Positions 1 through 6,771 of a stretch of DNA of 12,213 nucleotides are shown here, piece after piece; positions within the stretch are counted from its first letter, which is position 1, and the number at the start of each line of letters is the position of its first letter. The position numbers and the translations under genes are program-made. Source of the DNA: an uncultured Veillonella sp. (GTDB taxonomy: Bacteria > Bacillota > Negativicutes > Veillonellales > Veillonellaceae); assembly GCF_900545205.1 (NCBI RefSeq), contig NZ_UQYC01000058.1:1-12213 (forward strand). The letters are read 5' to 3'. The notes below the pieces were generated by a model. The model had not been told where the DNA came from, did no database searches, and worked only from the letters and a program-made list of their open reading frames with translations.

Positions 1-428
1 GGGAAGCCCTTAATATCTTCACGAATATTGCCATTTTTACCTGTCAACGTAACAAATACACGGATAGTACCGCCTTTACGAGGTTTGATGATAACTGCTT
101 CAAAATAACCATCATGACGAGGACGGTTAATATCCATAGCCCATGCATTGACTTTCACAGCATCAAAATGTTCCTCTGGTAACAATGGACGTGGGAATAA
201 ATCCATAATTGTACCAAGTTGACGGCCTTTGTTCACGAATGGAATGTCGCAGAACAAGGTAATGGATTCAAAATTACGATCAGATACTTGGAAGTTTGTT
301 GCCCGTTTTGGTAACAAGATAACCTTTTCATTACCTTGTTTCAATACGAACAAACGGAATAATAAATACAAAGCGGCAATAGCTACAATAATACCTATTA
401 CTACACTTAGGATGTTATAAAACCACAT
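1..428 (-). CDS. membrane-anchored protein of unknown function (3' part outside window)
   Basis: An open minus-strand frame starts at ATG 428-426 and runs off the left edge without a stop, giving 142 visible residues. AGGAG at 436-440 lies 7 nt upstream of the ATG. The product begins MWFYNILSVV, with one hydrophobic segment over about residues 2-28, followed by a soluble, mixed-charge region that looks like beta-strand-rich sequence (for example around PFVNKGRQLG and FEAVIIKPRKGG). A single N-terminal anchor with the rest outside or at the membrane face is inferred. It starts 12 nt after the murI stop, so it is very likely co-transcribed with the thioesterase and murI. I do not recognise the family, and the missing C-terminus prevents a better call. 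That it is a real gene is supported by the ribosome binding site, operon spacing and uninterrupted frame. Confidence 0.75.
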   Translation of the reverse strand, partial: MWFYNILSVVIGIIVAIAALYLLFRLFVLKQGNEKVILLPKRATNFQVSDRNFESITLFCDIPFVNKGRQLGTIMDLFPRPLLPEEHFDAVKVNAWAMDINRPRHDGYFEAVIIKPRKGGTIRVFVTLTGKNGNIREDIKGF

Positions 429-440
429 AGGGCATCTCCT

Positions 441-1244
441 TTACAATGTAATATGTTCAATGGTCCGACGATTTGTATCGAGGAAAGAGGCGCTCAATGC
501 ATCACCAAGCTCTACATCCTTTGTAAAATACAATGTTACAGTGCCTGCAGATTCTTGAGGATTAAACAAATCCTTACTCTCTAATCTACGACGAACTAAT
601 TCACTCGTTTCAAAAGCAGGGTCGATAAATTGAATGCGCCCTGACGTTAGTTCCTCTAGCAAAGGTTGTACAAATGGGAAATGAGTACAGCCCAAAACTA
701 CGACCTCAATTTCTCGGGACAATAAAGGCTCTAGATATTCAGTACATACATCGCGTACAAAATAGTCATCTAAATGACCTTGCTCAATGAGGCCTGCCAA
801 TTCAGGACATGGTTGCTCCCATACGAGCACTTCATGATCAACTTCAAGGGCTACATGTTTATGAATATGACTATTCACAGTTGCTGCCGTCGCCATGATA
901 CCAATTGTCTTGCTTTTGCTTTGACTAATCGCTGTTTTTACGCCTTGTGATACTCCAATAACGGGTACAGACACGCGTTCACGTACCGCATCAAGAGCTA
1001 CAACAGTAAACGTATTACAAGCAATAACCATCAATTTTACAGGCTGTTTTTCAAGAGCCTCTGCAATATGACAAGCTAAATATGTAATTTCATCATCACT
1101 GCGATTTCCTACAGGATTATTCGCATTGTCGCCAATATAGATGAAGTCTTCGTTAGGAAATTGTTCTTGTAAGACCTTTAAAACAGATAGCCCGCCTACA
1201 CCGGAGTCAAATACACCGATAGGCAATTGTTGTACTTTACTCAT
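441..1244 (-). CDS. murI: glutamate racemase (Asp/Glu racemase family)
   Basis: Interconverts L- and D-glutamate in the cytoplasm, supplying D-Glu for peptidoglycan. The start is ATG 1244-1242 (267 residues), preceded by GAGGAG at proper distance; an upstream in-frame TTG at 1259 would place the Shine-Dalgarno inside the gene. Family features are FDSGVGGLSV (residues 12-21, with D13 and S14), CNT with catalytic C76, and GCTH with C186-T187-H188; the two cysteines are the acid/base pair in this family. Length is normal. Several usually constant positions differ: PVG at 44-46 where PYG is usual, CNTF rather than CNTA at 76-79, VSQG at 98-101 where a V-x-P-G-type sequence is common, and GCTHFP for GCTHYP. 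The start overlaps the thioesterase stop by 8 nt, suggesting translational coupling. Glutamate is the default substrate; another acidic amino acid is possible given the changed motifs. Confidence 0.88.
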   Translation of the reverse strand: MSKVQQLPIGVFDSGVGGLSVLKVLQEQFPNEDFIYIGDNANNPVGNRSDDEITYLACHIAEALEKQPVKLMVIACNTFTVVALDAVRERVSVPVIGVSQGVKTAISQSKSKTIGIMATAATVNSHIHKHVALEVDHEVLVWEQPCPELAGLIEQGHLDDYFVRDVCTEYLEPLLSREIEVVVLGCTHFPFVQPLLEELTSGRIQFIDPAFETSELVRRRLESKDLFNPQESAGTVTLYFTKDVELGDALSASFLDTNRRTIEHITL

Positions 1245-1656
1245 TAGGCATCTCCTCAACAGCTGCTAACATAGGCTGATAAAAAGTGTCGTCTAATCGC
1301 ACAATTTTACCTGTTGATTTTGACATAAATGCATTCTTAGTCTCTCCCGTAGCTAGGAGAGCACCATCACTGGCACGGCGCATACGATATCGAAATACCA
1401 TTTGAGCACGTGTCATCTTAACCAAATAAGTTTCGATATGAAGCTCATCATCGAAATTTGCTGGTTCTTTATAATTGCAGGATACATTCATAATAGGAAA
1501 TACAATATCCTCATTCATCATATCCCACAGGGTTACACCGATGTTACGAAGGAATTCAATGCGCGCCAGCTCAAACCATCTAAAATGGTTACTATGGTGC
1601 GCAATACCCATCATATCGGTTTCGTAAAAGCGTACATTTACTGAAGCAATATGCAT
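1237..1656 (-). CDS. YbgC/FadM-type hotdog acyl-CoA thioesterase
   Basis: A 139-residue single-domain hotdog protein. The N-terminal signature RFYETDMMGIAHHSNHFRWF (residues 9-28) followed by ELARIEFL is typical of the YbgC/4-hydroxybenzoyl-CoA thioesterase group, with D14 at the position of the catalytic aspartate and the H-S-N region that follows it. These enzymes hydrolyse acyl-CoA or acyl-ACP thioesters in the cytoplasm; the substrate cannot be read from the sequence. Length matches the family (about 130-150). The start ATG at 1656-1654 has GAAGGA about 7 nt upstream. It is the first gene of an operon with murI, whose ATG lies within its last codons (8-nt overlap), and follows a near-consensus promoter. 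A physiological link between thioesterase and racemase is not evident beyond co-expression. Confidence 0.87.
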   Translation of the reverse strand: MHIASVNVRFYETDMMGIAHHSNHFRWFELARIEFLRNIGVTLWDMMNEDIVFPIMNVSCNYKEPANFDDELHIETYLVKMTRAQMVFRYRMRRASDGALLATGETKNAFMSKSTGKIVRLDDTFYQPMLAAVEEMPNE

Positions 1657-1681
1657 ACATTTTTCCTTCTCTTTTCATAGA

Positions 1682-1699
1682 ATACAATCTTCATTGTAT
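1682..1699. promoter_or_regulatory. palindrome over -10 and start point: candidate operator
   Basis: Perfect inverted repeat ATACAAT-CTTC-ATTGTAT (7+4+7). One arm contains the -10 box of the thioesterase-murI promoter and the other covers the expected start point. A repressor bound here would block polymerase. It could instead form a small AT-rich hairpin at the 5' end of the mRNA. No regulator family is recognised from the sequence. Confidence 0.4.
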
Positions 1700-1721
1700 A
1701 TCTATTACTTTAGCGTGTCAA
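1693..1721 (-). promoter_or_regulatory. near-consensus sigma-A promoter of thioesterase-murI operon
   Basis: On the minus strand TTGACA (1721-1716) is followed by a 17-nt spacer and TACAAT (1698-1693). The -35 matches consensus completely and the -10 in five of six positions. Transcription would start near 1686, giving a leader of about 30 nt before the thioesterase ATG. The -35 directly abuts the T-tract of the preceding terminator. Confidence 0.8.
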
Positions 1722-1728
1722 ATAAATA

Positions 1729-1762
1729 AAGGCAGTTCAATCGCAACGGATCAAACTGCCTT
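1729..1762 (-). terminator. rho-independent terminator after the DUF1232 gene
   Basis: Read on the minus strand, AAGGCAGTT pairs with AACTGCCTT (9 bp), with a further ATC/GAT pairing inside after two mismatched positions. The T-rich run TTTATTTATTT (1730-1720) follows at once. It begins 12 nt after the DUF1232 stop and separates that operon from the thioesterase-murI promoter. Confidence 0.8.
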
Positions 1763-1774
1763 AATGGTTAAAAG

Positions 1775-2119
1775 CTAGTTACTGCCACCAAATGGGAAGT
1801 ATTTTTTTGCCTCTTCTTGATGACGAGTTTTAATGTAACGATTGGCAACCTTGAAGGCAAGACCAAGCACGGCTACATCATCTATCCAACCTAATACAGG
1901 AATTGTATCCGGTACAATATCAATAGGTAATACGAGATACCCTAAGGCACCAGCAATGACTGCTTTTACATATTTTGGAGTGTCCTTGTCACGCATACAA
2001 AGGAACAAGGTCACTGCTCGTTGTACAAAGGCAAGCTTCTTACCATATCGTCCTAAAAAAGCGGCGAATTTAGATTCGTTAAAATACTTACCATATGTAA
2101 TAATTTTTAATGGATTCAT
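1775..2119 (-). CDS. small DUF1232 (YkvA-like) membrane protein
   Basis: The diagnostic part is ALGYLVLPIDIVPDTIPVLG followed directly by WIDDVAVLG (roughly residues 57-86), the hallmark of DUF1232, with its PIDxxPD and DD elements; one or two hydrophobic helices are expected here. The N-terminal third is basic. Molecular function is unknown for the family. Two in-frame starts exist, at 2125 and 2119. The AAAGGA at about 2129-2134 is only 2-3 nt from the first but about 9 nt from the second, so ATG 2119-2117 (114 residues) is preferred. The gene begins 19 nt after the stop of the DUF697-like gene, and both are probably one transcript ending at the 1729-1762 terminator. Shared expression suggests a common membrane role, which is inference. 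Confidence 0.85.
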   Translation of the reverse strand: MNPLKIITYGKYFNESKFAAFLGRYGKKLAFVQRAVTLFLCMRDKDTPKYVKAVIAGALGYLVLPIDIVPDTIPVLGWIDDVAVLGLAFKVANRYIKTRHQEEAKKYFPFGGSN

Positions 2120-2138
2120 CTTCATAATCCTTTAGCGC

Positions 2139-2990
2139 CTATTTGCGCAAACCACCAATTTTATCTTTTGCTGTATTAACAGTGTTTGTAGCAACATCTT
2201 TTGCTGTTTCAACAGCATCATTAGCTTTAGTTTTTGCAGTTTCTACTGCAGCTTGTGCAGAAGCTTTAGCTACTTCTACGCCACCTTTAGCTAATTCTTT
2301 AGCTACATCAATATTTTCTTTAGCAACATCAATTTTCTCTTTTGCCGCATCGGTTACTTTCGCCACAACTTCTGCTGCATTGTCATGAAGTTGATATTTT
2401 GTTTCTGTATTCCATTTATCGATAGCAGGTGTTACTTTTTCTTCGTAAACTTGTTTCAAAGTTTCTTTAGCAAGACCTGTTTCATTAGCAATACCAGCCC
2501 AAACGTCGCGTTGACCTTGTGTGAAAGGAATGCTAGCGCTTGCATCACGGATGATGTCACCTGCTATAGCTTTACCGCTTTCAAGGAATTCAGCAACCAT
2601 TGGTTTATAACGTTCGATATCAGAAGGCATACCATCTTGGATCCAAATGTGAGCAATTTTACCGATAGCATATGTTAAACCAACTGCTACAGGAACGCGA
2701 ACTGCTTTTAGAGGAACAAGAAGAGAAATAGCCGCTGTACCTACAGCTGTGCTAAGACCACCAACTAGCCCCACTACGGCACCAGATTGTAATTCTACTT
2801 CGTAAAGATGTGCAATGCGAGTTACCATATACGTTGCATTGGCGCACAAAGCAACACTGCTGAATTTAGGGGATAATGCCAATGCCGCTGCACGACCTGC
2901 ACCCCAGAAAATAAATTGTTCAACTTGATAGTCACGGTCTTGAGAACCATCCATAAGTGGCTCAAGTGTTACGCCATTATATTCTGCCAT
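2139..2990 (-). CDS. DUF697-like membrane protein with 7/11-residue repeat tail
   Basis: 283 residues in two parts. Residues about 40-115 hold a hydrophobic region (ALSPKFSSVALCANATYMV, then VVGLVGGLSTAVGTAAISLL and VPVAVGLTYAIGKIAHIW) that resembles the DUF697 region of YcjF-type proteins; this assignment is tentative. Residues about 209-278 form a long, charged, alanine-rich helix with regular repeats: AK at 216, 223 and 230 (7-residue steps), then 241, 252, 263 and 274 (exact 11-residue steps, with V-E/N-V/T-A-K units). Such hendecads resemble LEA group 3 or apolipoprotein-like amphipathic helices that lie along membranes or form coiled coils. No signal peptide is seen. AAAGGAGA sits 7-8 nt before the ATG. 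It is first in an operon with the DUF1232 gene. Function is unknown; membrane association is the best-supported inference. Confidence 0.8.
   Translation of the reverse strand: MAEYNGVTLEPLMDGSQDRDYQVEQFIFWGAGRAAALALSPKFSSVALCANATYMVTRIAHLYEVELQSGAVVGLVGGLSTAVGTAAISLLVPLKAVRVPVAVGLTYAIGKIAHIWIQDGMPSDIERYKPMVAEFLESGKAIAGDIIRDASASIPFTQGQRDVWAGIANETGLAKETLKQVYEEKVTPAIDKWNTETKYQLHDNAAEVVAKVTDAAKEKIDVAKENIDVAKELAKGGVEVAKASAQAAVETAKTKANDAVETAKDVATNTVNTAKDKIGGLRK
2166..2279 (-). repeat. four in-phase 11-residue coding repeats
   Basis: This stretch encodes residues 238-275 of the DUF697-like protein. It contains VEVAK, VETAK, VETAK and VNTAK at an exact spacing of 11 codons, giving related 33-nt units that are degenerate at DNA level. 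Upstream (residues 216-230) the period is 7 codons instead. Confidence 0.7.
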
Positions 2991-3039
2991 AAGTATTCTC
3001 CTTTGTTGTGAACCAACTATAGGTCATATTATTAGTATT

Positions 3040-3068
3040 ATTATACCATTCTATTGCTAGAAGTGAAA
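3040..3068 (-). promoter_or_regulatory. extended -10 promoter of DUF697-like/DUF1232 operon
   Basis: The minus strand reads TGG-TATAAT with the -10 at 3045-3040, a perfect hexamer with an extended TGn element. A 17-nt spacer separates it from TTTCAC (3068-3063), a weak -35. The predicted start point is near 3033, leaving a leader of about 43 nt. Confidence 0.65.
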
Positions 3069-3095
3069 TGAATTTTTCTAATTATCTATAGATTT

Positions 3096-3122
3096 AAAAA
3101 ATAAAATAACTTCCAATATTTT
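3096..3122 (-). terminator. weak candidate terminator after the SDR gene
   Basis: On the minus strand AAAATA (3122-3117) can pair with TATTTT (3108-3103) around an 8-nt loop, followed by ATTTTTT. The stem is only A-T pairs, so termination may be inefficient. Nothing better is visible between the SDR stop and the next promoter. Confidence 0.3.
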
Positions 3123-3127
3123 CTATC

Positions 3128-3895
3128 TTACCAACTAGTGAGACCACCATCGATAGTCCATGCTGCCCCCGTTACAAAGGAAGCTTTATTGCTCAATAAA
3201 AATACAATAACCTCTCCAATTTCATGAGGTTGACCAATGCGTCCCAAGGGATAATGTTGGCCCATTTCAGCCTTAGCAGCCTCTGCATCTTGCTGAGCAT
3301 TTGCAATTTGTTTATCTACTAAAGAGGTATCCACATCACCAGGACAAACACAGTTAACGCGCACATTATGTGGTGCCATTTCAAGGGATAGTGATTTCGT
3401 AAAACTCACTACCGCACCTTTTGAAGCGCCGTATACAGAGCAAGCCACATTGCCTTGTAAGCCTGCATCACTAGCTACCGTTACGATACTGCCCTTTGTA
3501 GCGCGCAAATAGGGCAATGCCGCTTGGCACAAGAAAACCGTACCTTTCACATTGGTGCCAAACATTTCATCAAAGGCTGCTTCTGTTACATCTGCCAGAA
3601 GCTCTTCTTCATAATAGCCTGCTGCTGTTACGAGAGCAGATACACCACCAAATAGTTTGACTGTTTCTTTTACAATACGCTGACAATCTTCAATCTTCGA
3701 TACATCACCTTGAACGTACTGCACCCTTGAAGAATAGCGACGCAATTTCATCTTAGCCTTTTGTCCTGACTTTTCATCACGACCATTGATGACAACGCAC
3801 CAACCTTCTTTAAGAAGCAATTTTGCCGTAGCAAATCCGATTCCCGATGTGCCACCACTAATCAATGCCACTTGTACATCACTTTTATGAGGCAT
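3128..3895 (-). CDS. classical short-chain dehydrogenase/reductase (FabG-like)
   Basis: 255 residues, the usual length for a classical SDR. It has the cofactor glycine motif GGTSGIG (14-20), NGRD at 37-40 (an arginine here usually means NADP(H)), D64-V65, a TAAG in place of NNAG at 90-93, and the tetrad N115, S142, Y155 and K159 (YGASK). CPGDVDT and the C-terminal IDGG are also typical. It is a cytosolic oxidoreductase acting on a hydroxyl or carbonyl group; the substrate cannot be inferred and FabG activity should not be assumed. AGGAGG overlaps the TSUP stop codon and sits 7 nt before the ATG, with only 11 nt between the genes, so it is the last gene of the dat-metNI-yerC-TSUP operon. Confidence 0.88.
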   Translation of the reverse strand: MPHKSDVQVALISGGTSGIGFATAKLLLKEGWCVVINGRDEKSGQKAKMKLRRYSSRVQYVQGDVSKIEDCQRIVKETVKLFGGVSALVTAAGYYEEELLADVTEAAFDEMFGTNVKGTVFLCQAALPYLRATKGSIVTVASDAGLQGNVACSVYGASKGAVVSFTKSLSLEMAPHNVRVNCVCPGDVDTSLVDKQIANAQQDAEAAKAEMGQHYPLGRIGQPHEIGEVIVFLLSNKASFVTGAAWTIDGGLTSW

Positions 3896-3906
3896 ACCTT
3901 GCCCTC

Positions 3907-4701
3907 CTACAATGTCGAAACGTAGTCATACACTAATTTCAACAACATCACTGTCGTTACCGACAAGAACACAACACGTACTAATGAGGAGCCCTTAGCA
4001 ATGGCTAAATGAGATCCTAAATAAGCACCTATAATTTGACCGGCCCCTGTAGCAAGGCCGTATTTAATATTAACGTGCCCTAAATATAAGAACACAAGTA
4101 AGGATGCTAAATTACTAGTAAAATTCAATATTTTTGCATTCGCAGATGCATGCAAAAAGTCAAATCCAGTAAAAATAAAGCCCATAATCAAAAACGTACC
4201 TGTACCAGGTCCAATAAAGCCATCATAGATACCGATACCAAGAGCAAAAGCCATACAAATATATAATGCCTTTCCCGCCACCTGAGACGTACGATTTACC
4301 TCGCCCCAGTCCTTTTTAAATACCACAAATAGCGTGACACACACGAGTAGGACGATAATAATAGGCTTTACATATAAAGGTGGCAACGATACAACTGCTA
4401 AGGTACCAAGCATGGATCCTATAAATGTAAAAGGTAGTAATTTACGAACTAGAGAAAAATCAACCATGTGATTTCTTAAGAATGTAATTGACGCACTGCC
4501 AGCTCCAAATATACTAGACAGCTTATTACTGCCTAAGGCCATACTCGGCGGAAGGTTGGTTAATAGCATAGCGGGAACAGAGATTAGGCCCCCACCACCC
4601 ACAATGGAGTCTACAAAGCCGGCAAAAGCACCTGCTACAGCGAGCAAAACGAGAATTAGGATATCAAATGGTAAACCTGTTACCTCAATAAGCCACTCCA
4701 T
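3907..4701 (-). CDS. TSUP (TauE/SafE/YfcA) family transporter
   Basis: A polytopic membrane protein of 264 residues with roughly eight hydrophobic helices and the two-repeat TSUP structure: FVDSIVGGGGLISVPA with GSNKLSSIFG in the first half, and YDGFIGPGTGTFLIMGF with ANAKILNFTSN in the second. TSUP proteins export or import sulfite, sulfonates or other organic anions; the substrate here is not readable. Start choice: AGGAGG at 4707-4712 lies 5 nt from ATG 4701-4699 (MEWLIEV). An in-frame ATG at 4755 would add 18 unlikely residues encoded across an intercistronic stem-loop. It lies between the TrpR-like regulator and the SDR, in an operon with methionine-type ABC genes, which makes a sulfur compound an attractive but unproven substrate. 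Confidence 0.87.
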   Translation of the reverse strand: MEWLIEVTGLPFDILILVLLAVAGAFAGFVDSIVGGGGLISVPAMLLTNLPPSMALGSNKLSSIFGAGSASITFLRNHMVDFSLVRKLLPFTFIGSMLGTLAVVSLPPLYVKPIIIVLLVCVTLFVVFKKDWGEVNRTSQVAGKALYICMAFALGIGIYDGFIGPGTGTFLIMGFIFTGFDFLHASANAKILNFTSNLASLLVFLYLGHVNIKYGLATGAGQIIGAYLGSHLAIAKGSSLVRVVFLSVTTVMLLKLVYDYVSTL

Positions 4702-4725
4702 ATAAACCTCCTGTAGATAGCACAT

Positions 4726-4751
4726 CAACGGTCGCCAAAAGGCCACCGTTG
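4726..4751 (-). other. intercistronic stem-loop between the yerC-like and TSUP genes
   Basis: CAACGGTCGCC (4726-4736), loop AAAA, GGCCACCGTTG (4741-4751): 10 of 11 positions pair, with one C-C mismatch (4733/4744). In the minus-strand mRNA it lies 15 nt after the yerC-like stop and 13 nt before the TSUP Shine-Dalgarno. No U-tract follows in that direction, so it is not a standard terminator. It may act in mRNA processing or stability, or dampen expression of the last two genes. Confidence 0.55.
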
Positions 4752-4766
4752 TCATGCTAGTTTATT

Positions 4767-5063
4767 TTATTTTGCACCTAGACGATCTAAAGCTAATGTG
4801 TATCCATCAGCACCATAGACTAAGCATCGTTTGACACGACTAATAGTAGCCGTGCTCGCACCTGTTTCTTCTACAATTTTTTCGTAGCTATCACCGGCAC
4901 GTAGCATTTTTGCTACTTGTAAGCGTTGAGACAAAGCTTTCAATTCATTAATCGTACAGATATCTTCAAAGAATGCATAGCACTCCTCAGTATTTTCAAG
5001 CGTTAATATAGCGGTGAATAGCTCATCGTTTTGTTCACTTCTCAACTTCTCATTGATACTCAT
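4767..5063 (-). CDS. TrpR/YerC-type DNA-binding regulator
   Basis: 98 residues, all-helical, matching the TrpR-like YerC/YecD family of Firmicutes in length and layout. ELKALSQRLQVAKML (about 40-54) is the characteristic central helix and SYEKIVEETGASTATISRVK (59-78) is the helix-turn-helix with the recognition helix at TATISRVKR. It is a likely dimeric cytosolic repressor; a ligand, if any, is unknown and tryptophan should not be assumed. AGGAGG at 5069-5074 overlaps the metI stop and lies 5 nt before the ATG, so it is translated from the metNI transcript. Being encoded within a transport operon, it may control that operon. Palindromes at the dat promoter (7747-7768) and before metN (6772-6785) are candidate sites, which is pure inference. 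Confidence 0.85.
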   Translation of the reverse strand: MSINEKLRSEQNDELFTAILTLENTEECYAFFEDICTINELKALSQRLQVAKMLRAGDSYEKIVEETGASTATISRVKRCLVYGADGYTLALDRLGAK

Positions 5064-5072
5064 AGGATCCTC

Positions 5073-5726
5073 CTACTTCTTATTCATCGCTTTAGACCAA
5101 GCATCGCCAATCATTTGGACTAATTGTACCAAAATAACCAAGATGATAATGGTAGCAATCATAATATCAGCTTGGAAACGTTGGTAACCATAGCGGATAG
5201 CAATATCACCAAGGCCACCGCCACCAATAGCACCCGCCATTGCAGAGTAACTGATGAGGTTAACGATAAGAACCGTTACGTTATCGATAATCGTAGGCAA
5301 TGCTTCAGGTAATAATACTTTCCAAATGATTTGGAGTGGACTTGCACCCATGGATTGGGCCGCTTCAATTACGCCAAAGTTAATATCTTTAATAGATGTT
5401 TCTACAAGACGTGCTAAGAATGGAATTGCAGCGATTGTTAAAGGCACACAAGCTGCAGTGGTACCAATAGATGTACCTGCCACCATACGAGTGAATGGAA
5501 TGATAGCTACCATCAAAATGATAAATGGTACGGAACGCGTTGCATTGACGATAGCACCTAGCACCTTATTAAGCGCTACATTTTCTAAGATATGACCCTT
5601 AGAGGTTACTACCAAAATAACACCGAGAGGAATACCAAGTAACATAGCCATGACCGTAGAAATAATGGTCATTTGCAATGTATCAAGGGTACCAGTTATG
5701 AGAAGATTAATGATTTGCTCTGACAT
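5073..5726 (-). CDS. metI: methionine-type ABC transporter permease
   Basis: 217 residues, the normal MetI length, with about five transmembrane helices and the cytoplasmic EAA coupling loop starting at residue 121 (EAAQSMGASPLQIIWKVLLP). It forms the inner-membrane channel with MetN and takes substrate from a MetQ-type lipoprotein. GAGGTGAT is 5 nt from the ATG. The start lies inside metN (20-nt overlap with its end), so translation is probably coupled. No metQ gene follows or precedes it in this window, so the binding protein must be encoded elsewhere. L- and D-methionine are the established substrates of the family, though some members carry other amino acids. Confidence 0.9.
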   Translation of the reverse strand: MSEQIINLLITGTLDTLQMTIISTVMAMLLGIPLGVILVVTSKGHILENVALNKVLGAIVNATRSVPFIILMVAIIPFTRMVAGTSIGTTAACVPLTIAAIPFLARLVETSIKDINFGVIEAAQSMGASPLQIIWKVLLPEALPTIIDNVTVLIVNLISYSAMAGAIGGGGLGDIAIRYGYQRFQADIMIATIIILVILVQLVQMIGDAWSKAMNKK

Positions 5727-6753
5727 AACCGATCACCTCGCTTTCAATTGGTAATGTTTTGATGTAGTCTAAGCCCTCTTGCGCATTTTCTGGGTCACCA
5801 TTCAAGATAACGATAAGGCGACCAACGCATGTATTTTGGATATAGTCGATGCCACCAAAGAGGATACTTACATCGAGGTTAAAGCGTCGTACGAGACCTG
5901 CCACTACAGGTTCATCTGTAGATTGGCCTGTGAATTTAAGACGTACTAATGGAGCTGTACCTGCAATCCATTGATCATGTAATTCCAAATGTTCTAACGC
6001 TTCTGGCGGTAAGTTATCACTCACAACAGAGCTGATGAATTCTTTTGTGGTATTTTCACGAGGATGTGTAAATACTTCAACAGTGCTACCTTCCTCGAGG
6101 ATTACACCGCCTTCGATAACCGCTACACGATCACAAATTTCACGGATTACGTGCATTTCATGAGTGATGAGAACGATAGTAAGGCCCATTTTTTCGTTGA
6201 TATCTTTCAACAATTTCAAAATGGATTCTGTTGTTTGCGGATCCAGAGCAGATGTAGCTTCATCACAAAGAAGAACCTTTGGATTAGAAGCTAAGGCACG
6301 AGCGATACCAACACGTTGTTTTTGACCACCAGACAATTGAGATGGATAGTTATTCATACGCTCAGTAAGGCCTACGATATCAAGGATTGGCGTAATGCGT
6401 TCCTTGATTTCGGATTTGCTCAAACCTTGTAATTCCAACGGAAATGCCACATTGTCATACACTGTACGAGAGGACAAAAGGTTAAAATGTTGGAAAATCA
6501 TACCAATATCTTTGCGTGCTTTACGTAAATCGGATTTGCTAAGTGTTGTTAAATCTGTACCATTGACGATAACAGAGCCAGATGTAGGAGCTTCGAGCAT
6601 GTTGATGCATCGAATTAATGTGGATTTACCGGCCCCAGATTGACCGATAATGCCAAAGATTTCACCTTCTTTAACATCAAGGCTAATATCTTTTAATGCT
6701 TCCACACGAGTAGCGCCTTCATAGACTTTACTAATGTGTTGTAATTGAATCAA
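5707..6753 (-). CDS. metN: methionine-type ABC transporter ATP-binding protein
   Basis: 348 residues. The ABC domain has Walker A GQSGAGKST (37-45), Q-loop Q88, signature LSGGQ (140-144), Walker B VLLCDE (160-165) with catalytic E165, and switch H198. A C-terminal NIL-type regulatory domain (about 265-348) follows, as in MetN, where it binds methionine and inhibits transport. It energises uptake through MetI. The start is a TTG codon (6753-6751): AAGGA lies 7 nt upstream, and the resulting N-terminus (MIQLQHISKVY) fits the family. It overlaps metI by 20 nt. It begins 55 nt after the aminotransferase stop with no terminator between, so a shared transcript is likely, although a separate promoter cannot be excluded. 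Confidence 0.92.
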   Translation of the reverse strand: MIQLQHISKVYEGATRVEALKDISLDVKEGEIFGIIGQSGAGKSTLIRCINMLEAPTSGSVIVNGTDLTTLSKSDLRKARKDIGMIFQHFNLLSSRTVYDNVAFPLELQGLSKSEIKERITPILDIVGLTERMNNYPSQLSGGQKQRVGIARALASNPKVLLCDEATSALDPQTTESILKLLKDINEKMGLTIVLITHEMHVIREICDRVAVIEGGVILEEGSTVEVFTHPRENTTKEFISSVVSDNLPPEALEHLELHDQWIAGTAPLVRLKFTGQSTDEPVVAGLVRRFNLDVSILFGGIDYIQNTCVGRLIVILNGDPENAQEGLDYIKTLPIESEVIGYVRANH

Positions 6754-6771
6754 AATAATGTCCTTTCTTAA

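Noticed and set aside
1245..1259. Longer murI beginning at TTG 1259
   Set aside because: The extension would encode the Shine-Dalgarno itself; GAGGAG correctly precedes ATG 1244 and family alignment starts there.
2143..2388. Plus-strand open frame opposite the repeat tail of the DUF697-like gene
   Set aside because: It is an antisense reflection of the alanine-rich repeats, with no ribosome binding site or family resemblance.
3083..3092. Short palindrome ATCTATAGAT as a terminator or operator
   Set aside because: Ten AT-rich bases without spacer occur readily by chance, and no T-run or promoter alignment supports a role.
4726..4751. Rho-independent terminator after the yerC-like gene
   Set aside because: No T-run follows the stem in the direction of transcription; a T-rich run exists only on the opposite side.
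4702..4755. N-terminal extension of the TSUP protein from ATG 4755
   Set aside because: It crosses a stem-loop and has no ribosome binding site, while AGGAGG is 5 nt before ATG 4701.
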